Positions 58,915 through 64,000 of a stretch of DNA of 64,000 bases are shown here, piece after piece. The translations under genes were made by a program, and so were the position numbers. Origin of the DNA: Amyelois transitella (taxonomy: Eukaryota > Arthropoda > Insecta > Lepidoptera > Pyralidae); the NCBI RefSeq assembly GCF_032362555.1, contig NC_083513.1, positions 3,534,001-3,598,000 of the forward strand, in the 5' to 3' direction. Under the pieces are notes generated by a model that worked only from the letters and a program-made list of their open reading frames with translations, was not told the origin of the DNA and did not search any database. Position 1 is the first letter of the stretch; each line of letters starts with the position of its first letter.

Positions 58915-59625
58915 CTGTAAAAGTGTAAAACAAACAACAACAGAAATTTATATTTGAGAGTAAAAGTAATTTGTTTATCCGAAGTTAAAAACTATAAATA
59001 TTTACTAACCTCTCAAATATAAATTTCTGTTAACAAGTAGTATTTATCCCTGTATCTATGTATCTAATAAAAACATTACTTTTTGAGCAAATATATAGAA
59101 ACTCGGTAAGTGTTAGAATTATTATTAGATTTGATTACAACAGATATGATCAGATTTTGAATGACATTATGAATGACTAAATTATGGAATGAAAAAAAAA
59201 AGAATGAATCATCTACAGTTCTTCACTGACGTGAATACAAGTACGCTGGATCTTTCATTTCAAGGGGCTAGTTTTTCTTTAGTCTACGTATGACCATGTG
59301 TTGTCTATGGTATAGTTGTCACCATGGGCTGTCATCTATCTGTCAATTAAATATTTTAGTCTATGATCGTCATCCATCTTTCAAAGCGCATTTTAATTTC
59401 TCAACTCAATTTTCTGATTAGATTTCTGTTAATATTCCAATTGTCTTTATTTGAATCTCGTCTTTTGCATAGAGTTTGTGTTATTTTAATTCTTACTTTT
59501 GTGAATATTCAGTAAAAATTTAGAGAACTACTGCCAAAAGGTATAGTTTCTGTTTGTTATCACCATACGACGAGATTTTTATGAGTCATAGGTTTGTCTT
59601 ATAATATTGTAATTTAATCTTGTAG
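58915..59625. promoter_or_regulatory. Divergent promoter region between testin and Mtl
   Basis: The two coding starts point away from each other 711 bp apart. An initiator-like TCAGTA lies at 59509-59514 on the plus strand. The 30 bases after it end at CCAAAAG|GTATAG (59540/59541), giving a plausible non-coding first exon for Mtl with an 85-bp intron up to TTGTAG at 59625. Testin likewise needs a leader exon here. No TATA box is convincing. Shared regulation is inference. Confidence 0.45.
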
Positions 59626-61126
59626 ATGTCTTCAGGAAGACCTATCAAATGTGTTGTGGTCGGCGATGGTACTGTAGGAAAAACATGCATGCTTATTTCA
59701 TACACAACAGATAGTTTTCCAGGGGAATATGTTCCTACAGTGTAAGTACAACTTGTAATTTTAATTGAAAATAATAATTGCATAGAAAATTGTGTATTTC
59801 GGATATATTTTTCTTTTGTAGATTTGACAATTACTCTGCTCCAATGGTTGTGGATGGAGTAGCAGTTTCATTGGGTCTTTGGGACACAGCAGGGCAGGAG
59901 GATTATGATAGACTCAGACCCTTGAGTTACCCACAAACTGATGTCTTCCTAATATGCTTCAGTGTTACTAGGTAAATAATAATAATGAAAGTGCTTAACA
60001 ATAACACTTATGACAGTCTTATAGAACTTAACATGTTTGTTCACTTACAGTCCTTCATCTTATGAGAATGTTACTTCCAAGTGGTACCCTGAAATAAAAC
60101 ATCACTGTCCTGATGCACCGATTATATTAGTTGGTAAGTTCAAATGTCCAAAACATAGGCAATTATAATACAATCTACTTACAACATACTTTGGTTTTGA
60201 AGTTTGAGTAGAAAATATTCATAAAATATATTTAAAGCACAGGTCTAATGATTTAAAGATATTTAGTGAAAGAAACACTACTCACAGTGAATTCGAAATT
60301 AGTGCTTTGAGTCTGATTAACAAATTCACTGACATAGTAAACCCTCAACCTAAAATGTAACAATTATCTCATTCTCTTTACTTAATAAAGCTAAAATTAA
60401 ATATCCACAGAGGATCAAATTTTACAATTACCATTCTGTGGTTTCAGCCAGTTTTAAATTAAAAATAGTAATTTTAACACAGGAATGTACCTACTAAGAG
60501 ATGATTTTTAGATCCATTATGAAGGGAGCAAACAACAACCAAAGTTGAAACAATAATTTATATTTCAGGAACAAAGATTGATTTGCGAGATGATAGGGAA
60601 ACATTAAGCCTTCTGTCAGAGCAGGGTATGTCTCCGTTAAAGAGAGAACAAGGACAGAAGCTGGCCAATAAAATTAGAGCTGTGAAATATATGGAATGCT
60701 CTGCCTTAACCCAGCGTGGTCTCAAACAAGTAAGTTTCACATGGTTAGATCCTTAAAATTATATATTTTTTTCCTTTCTCAATAATGTCTTGCAAAAGTG
60801 TTCTTAAAATAACAAGTATGTTTCTTTGGCTGTATTTTTTCATGTTTATATACAGTCCATTTCTTTAGAAATCTGGATAAATCTTTTTGTTAAAAAAAAT
60901 TATTTTTAAATTAGTTTCTAGCTATGAGAAGAAACAAAATAGAATGGCAAAATAAGTCTTAAAGATTTAAGTCTTTTGTTTTAAAGACAAGACATATATA
61001 TGTATGTGTACTGAATATCCTTATTTATTATTGTTTTTCTTTCCATAGGTATTTGATGAAGCTGTCCGTGCAGTATTAAGACCAGAACCACAAAAAAGGC
61101 ATCAAAGGAAATGTTTAATTATGTAA
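59626..61126 (+). CDS. Mtl: Rac-family small GTPase, Mtl/MIG-2 type, 195 codons, 5 exons
   Basis: Exons 59626-59741, 59822-59971, 60051-60133, 60569-60729, 61049-61126; GT..AG throughout, 588 nt. A membrane-anchored molecular switch controlling actin in migration and axon guidance. P-loop GDGTVGKT (13-20), switch I YVPTVFDNY with Thr38, switch [13 protein letters not shown] with catalytic Gln64, base-recognition TKID, and ECSAL are intact, so GTP binding and hydrolysis are expected. The C-terminus is polybasic (KRHQRK) followed by a CAAX box CLIM; a terminal Met usually favours farnesylation, unlike the Leu of Rac1. The [12 protein letters not shown] start, P-loop Thr where Rac has Ala, and the [15 protein letters not shown] stretch place it with Mtl/MIG-2 rather than Rac1 or Cdc42. 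The ATG directly follows an acceptor. Confidence 0.95.
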
Positions 61127-61950
61127 ATATATTGTATGATCGACAAAATAATAATAATAACCATTGACTAAGCAGGAATCTCAGACAAACAGTAATAATG
61201 TGTTTCTATACCAGATGTAACACAACATTAATAATTCATGACAATATGTGCCATAAATTTTATTATGACTGCATAATTAGGTCTTATACAGTCACTAACT
61301 GTATGAGCCCTAATAACTATTTAGAAAAATATCCCTAGCCCAGTCCATTGACTGACTCGCATCTGGCACTAGTTTTTTTTTACTCAATGATCAACGTGGG
61401 AGAACTATCAATCTCTTTCATGAGATGTATAGATATTTTAATTCAAGTAGGTGTACAAATTAGACCATCACAACTTTATATTCTAGTGATATGACTTGTG
61501 CTTATTTACTAAGCGAAGCAATGCCAAAGATGATTCATTTAGATTTTAAGTCACCGTATATTAACAGTTTGTTTTGGAAACCTTGTTTGTGGGTAGAAAC
61601 AAATTAATACTGTTATTATTGTGAAATAATTAAAAATGTTATTTTTATACAAGCAATTGAACCTCATATGAGTTCGAGATATTCTTATGCAACTTGTGAA
61701 TAAGGACTGACAGTAAACTAGTGTGTACCATTTACATACTCAATTTATTATTCAATTAGTTGCCTTGAAGTGGTAAGCATTTAATATGAATATTCAATGA
61801 ACGAAACATTTGTTATTGCATTTTATTTAGGTATATACATAGAAAGTGCTTTTAACTTATTTAGGTTACTCGCTTAAAGTATTTTTGTAAGCATAACTAA
61901 CAAATAATTTATATAAGGCAATAACTTAATAAATCTTTGATATTATTAAA
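61127..61950 (+). other. Mtl 3' UTR
   Basis: AT-rich non-coding sequence from the stop to an AATAAA at 61928-61933. Transcript end inferred from that signal. Confidence 0.5.
61928..61933 (+). terminator. Candidate Mtl polyadenylation signal
   Basis: AATAAA about 800 bases after the stop, followed by T/G-rich sequence. Confidence 0.45.
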
Positions 61951-62111
61951 GGTTTGGAGAGGTGTAGAGCAGTTTTAGCATGTTTTTCGGATATTTTAGC
62001 TCTTCTTGCAACCATGACATGACTGAATGATATGTATTTTGTTCTACATGTAAATTATGTACATTTTTAAGTAATTATTGGCAGCTGAATGTATGCTACA
62101 ATAATGGTGGT

Positions 62112-62377
62112 ACATACATACATACATATAATCACGTCTATATCCCTTGCGGGGTAGACAGAGCCAACAGTCCTGAGCGGACTGATAGGCCACGTTCAGC
62201 TATTTGGCTTTAAGATAGAATTGAGATTCGAATAGTGACAAGTTGCTAGCCTATCGCCTAAAAAAGAATCTCAAGTGTGTAAGCCTATCCCTTAGTCGCC
62301 TTTTACGACATCCATGGGAAAGAGATGGAGTGGTCCTATTCTTTTTTGTATTGGTGCCGGGAACCACACGGCACGGC
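62112..62377 (-). mobile_element. Family A retroposon, full length with 11-bp TSD
   Basis: Flanked by exact 11-bp repeats 'ataatggtggt' at 62101-62111 and 62378-62388. The element is 266 bp. On its own strand it begins with GC and then the 'gtgccg...cggcac' hairpin, carries a second conserved hairpin 'cagtcc...ggactg', and ends in (ATGT)n. It differs from the copy at 30356-30623 at about four positions, so both are recent. It has no open frame and must be mobilised in trans. Confidence 0.87.
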
Positions 62378-62388
62378 ATAATGGTGGT

Positions 62389-64000
62389 GATCTGTCTTAT
62401 TCTAATTTTTTATTCTATTTACTAAACTAAACATTTAGTTTATGTTTTTCAGTAAGATATGTACCTATAGATTATGGATGGAAATTAAGTGTGTTATAAT
62501 AATTCAGTAGAATGAAGTATTTTTCTATATGAAACTTTAGAGTTAAGAAAAATAAAAGCATTTACAAGCGAAAATTGACATTTGATACTAAAAATCGACA
62601 GACCACTTAAAGACCGTCGCATTATTTTGATAATTATAGCTTAAATCATATCTAAAACAATAGTAACTATTTTTTCTTATATGCGAATTTACCTCCCTTT
62701 CTCTTTATCCTAAATAATTTGATGGTTCTCTTTTCATCTGTACCGGGCGTTAAACGTGCGTGCTCTTACATTGAAATTATAAAGCTATATTAATCCAAAT
62801 ACCTCCATACTCCTTATTCTTAAAAGGAATAAGTATCAGTAATCAGTATAAATGATAATTATTAAGAACCTGTATTATATTAAAGAACACAACAAATAAA
62901 AACAAATTTACATCAAACACTATATTATTATACTAAATCAAATGTTTGATAGAGACTAACACAAAATACTTAAAATGATTTTATCAACTTTTGATTAATG
63001 TCAGTGACTTATTATTGTCAAAGCAAGTTTGTTTTAATTCACAAGTTTATACGATATTTAAATACTGCTTACCTACTTATGCCATATAGTGTCGCTGTTG
63101 TAGTAAATTTATTTTTATTTGTTGGAGGTATTACTGAATGCCCTCTTTATTTCGTAATTACGTTTGCGTGTTTATTTATAGATATTTAAAAGCGTTTAAA
63201 GTATATATGTAGGTATCTTATCAGAAGTTGCAACTTAAAGATACTTATTGAACGATTTTACTTCAAGGAGAAATGGTGGTGATGTTAAGAGCCCTGCTAC
63301 GATTATTTCAGCAATCTCAATGCTTTATTATAATCGAATCACACGCACATAGGCCTATTTATATTGAATGTTAATGCAGTTATTGTATTCAAACATTACT
63401 CCTTAAATATCTGGCGTGGTCTTAGTCACCTTTGGTGAACATACCTACATATAATTAGAATTTTCAAAATTGAAAGTGTTGCTTTGTCCCTTCCAATGTT
63501 TGATGGTTACGCGACTTTGAGATTTCTTCCAGTTGACAGTTTAATTCACCTTTAAATAAAAACAAGCTGATAGTTCGCCTGGCAGTGCAGAGGCGTGTTG
63601 GTCCCAACATTTGTGGATTTTGTGACCTGTAGACCGGACAGGGCATGTGTGTTAACACAAAAATCATACACGAATGCAACCGCTCCTCGCCATAATGGTT
63701 TGTAAGGAATACAAAAACTGGTTTATCGCAATCATAATAATTTAAATAGATATTATGAGGGGTATCCGGGATAATTATTGTAATTGATCAAGTTCTAACT
63801 TAGGTAATTGGAACCAATTGTATGAAAAGTATCTACCTAAAAAAAGTGTCATTGAAATCTTTCCATAAATCGCCGAAATACGTCAACACATACAATAGTT
63901 TATAGACTGCTAACAAAACTTGGAAGGAAATTTGTATATAACTATTGAATTATTTAAATAACAAGCGATATTAAATTTTAATATTGCACTTCATAAATTA
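62389..64000. other. Intergenic right end
   Basis: No gene recognised. A 71-codon minus-strand frame at 63464-63679 has a less AT-rich composition than its surroundings (it contains GPTRLCTARRTISLF and KGELNCQLEEISKS) but no family I know; it may be a repeat or exon relic. Confidence 0.5.

Overview
The window looks like an AT-rich insect chromosome segment, most probably from a moth or butterfly. The evidence is small introns with GT..AG borders, insect-type gene content, and dense short retroposons of the kinds common in Lepidoptera (tRNA-derived SINEs, LINE 3' tails with tetranucleotide ends). The species cannot be named from the sequence alone. No organelle, viral, bacterial or CRISPR sequence was recognised.

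Layout. Positions 1-16690 hold no gene I can support, only repeat fragments. From 16903 to 46301 (+) runs one secreted animal haem peroxidase gene that I could assemble completely: 14 coding exons, phases consistent throughout, 746 codons plus stop, all catalytic residues present. Its 5' introns are very long (8.3, 5.4, 1.7 and 5.4 kb) and full of repeats. At 47645-50251 (+) lies a large, highly acidic Asn/Ser/Glu/Lys-rich open frame with a furin-type site; its true N-terminus probably lies on an upstream exon. At 52008-52376 (+) is an intronless prefoldin subunit 6 gene. At 54247-58914 (-) is a five-exon testin-type PET-LIM gene (709 codons). It is divergent from a five-exon Rac-family GTPase gene of the Mtl/MIG-2 type at 59626-61126 (+, 195 codons). 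The remainder to 64000 is 3' UTR and intergenic sequence with one fresh retroposon.

How the genes relate. Testin (focal-adhesion and actin scaffold) and Mtl (Rac-type actin regulator) share a roughly 0.7-kb divergent promoter region and both act on the actin cytoskeleton; whether they are co-regulated is inference. Prefoldin 6 belongs to the chaperone that feeds actin and tubulin to CCT. The peroxidase and the acidic protein are both likely secretory-pathway products, but nothing shows they work together.

Most unusual structures. (1) Peroxidase intron 8 holds a foldback with two perfectly identical 164-bp inverted arms around an 88-bp loop; the loop carries, antisense to the host gene, a piece of the Hippo/MST kinase coding sequence with what appears to be its exon-intron junction. 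(2) Peroxidase intron 10 holds a decayed duplicate of part of exon 10, split by a retroposon flanked by a 14-bp target-site duplication. (3) A young retroposon family is present in about sixteen pieces, two of them nearly identical, full length and with intact target-site duplications.
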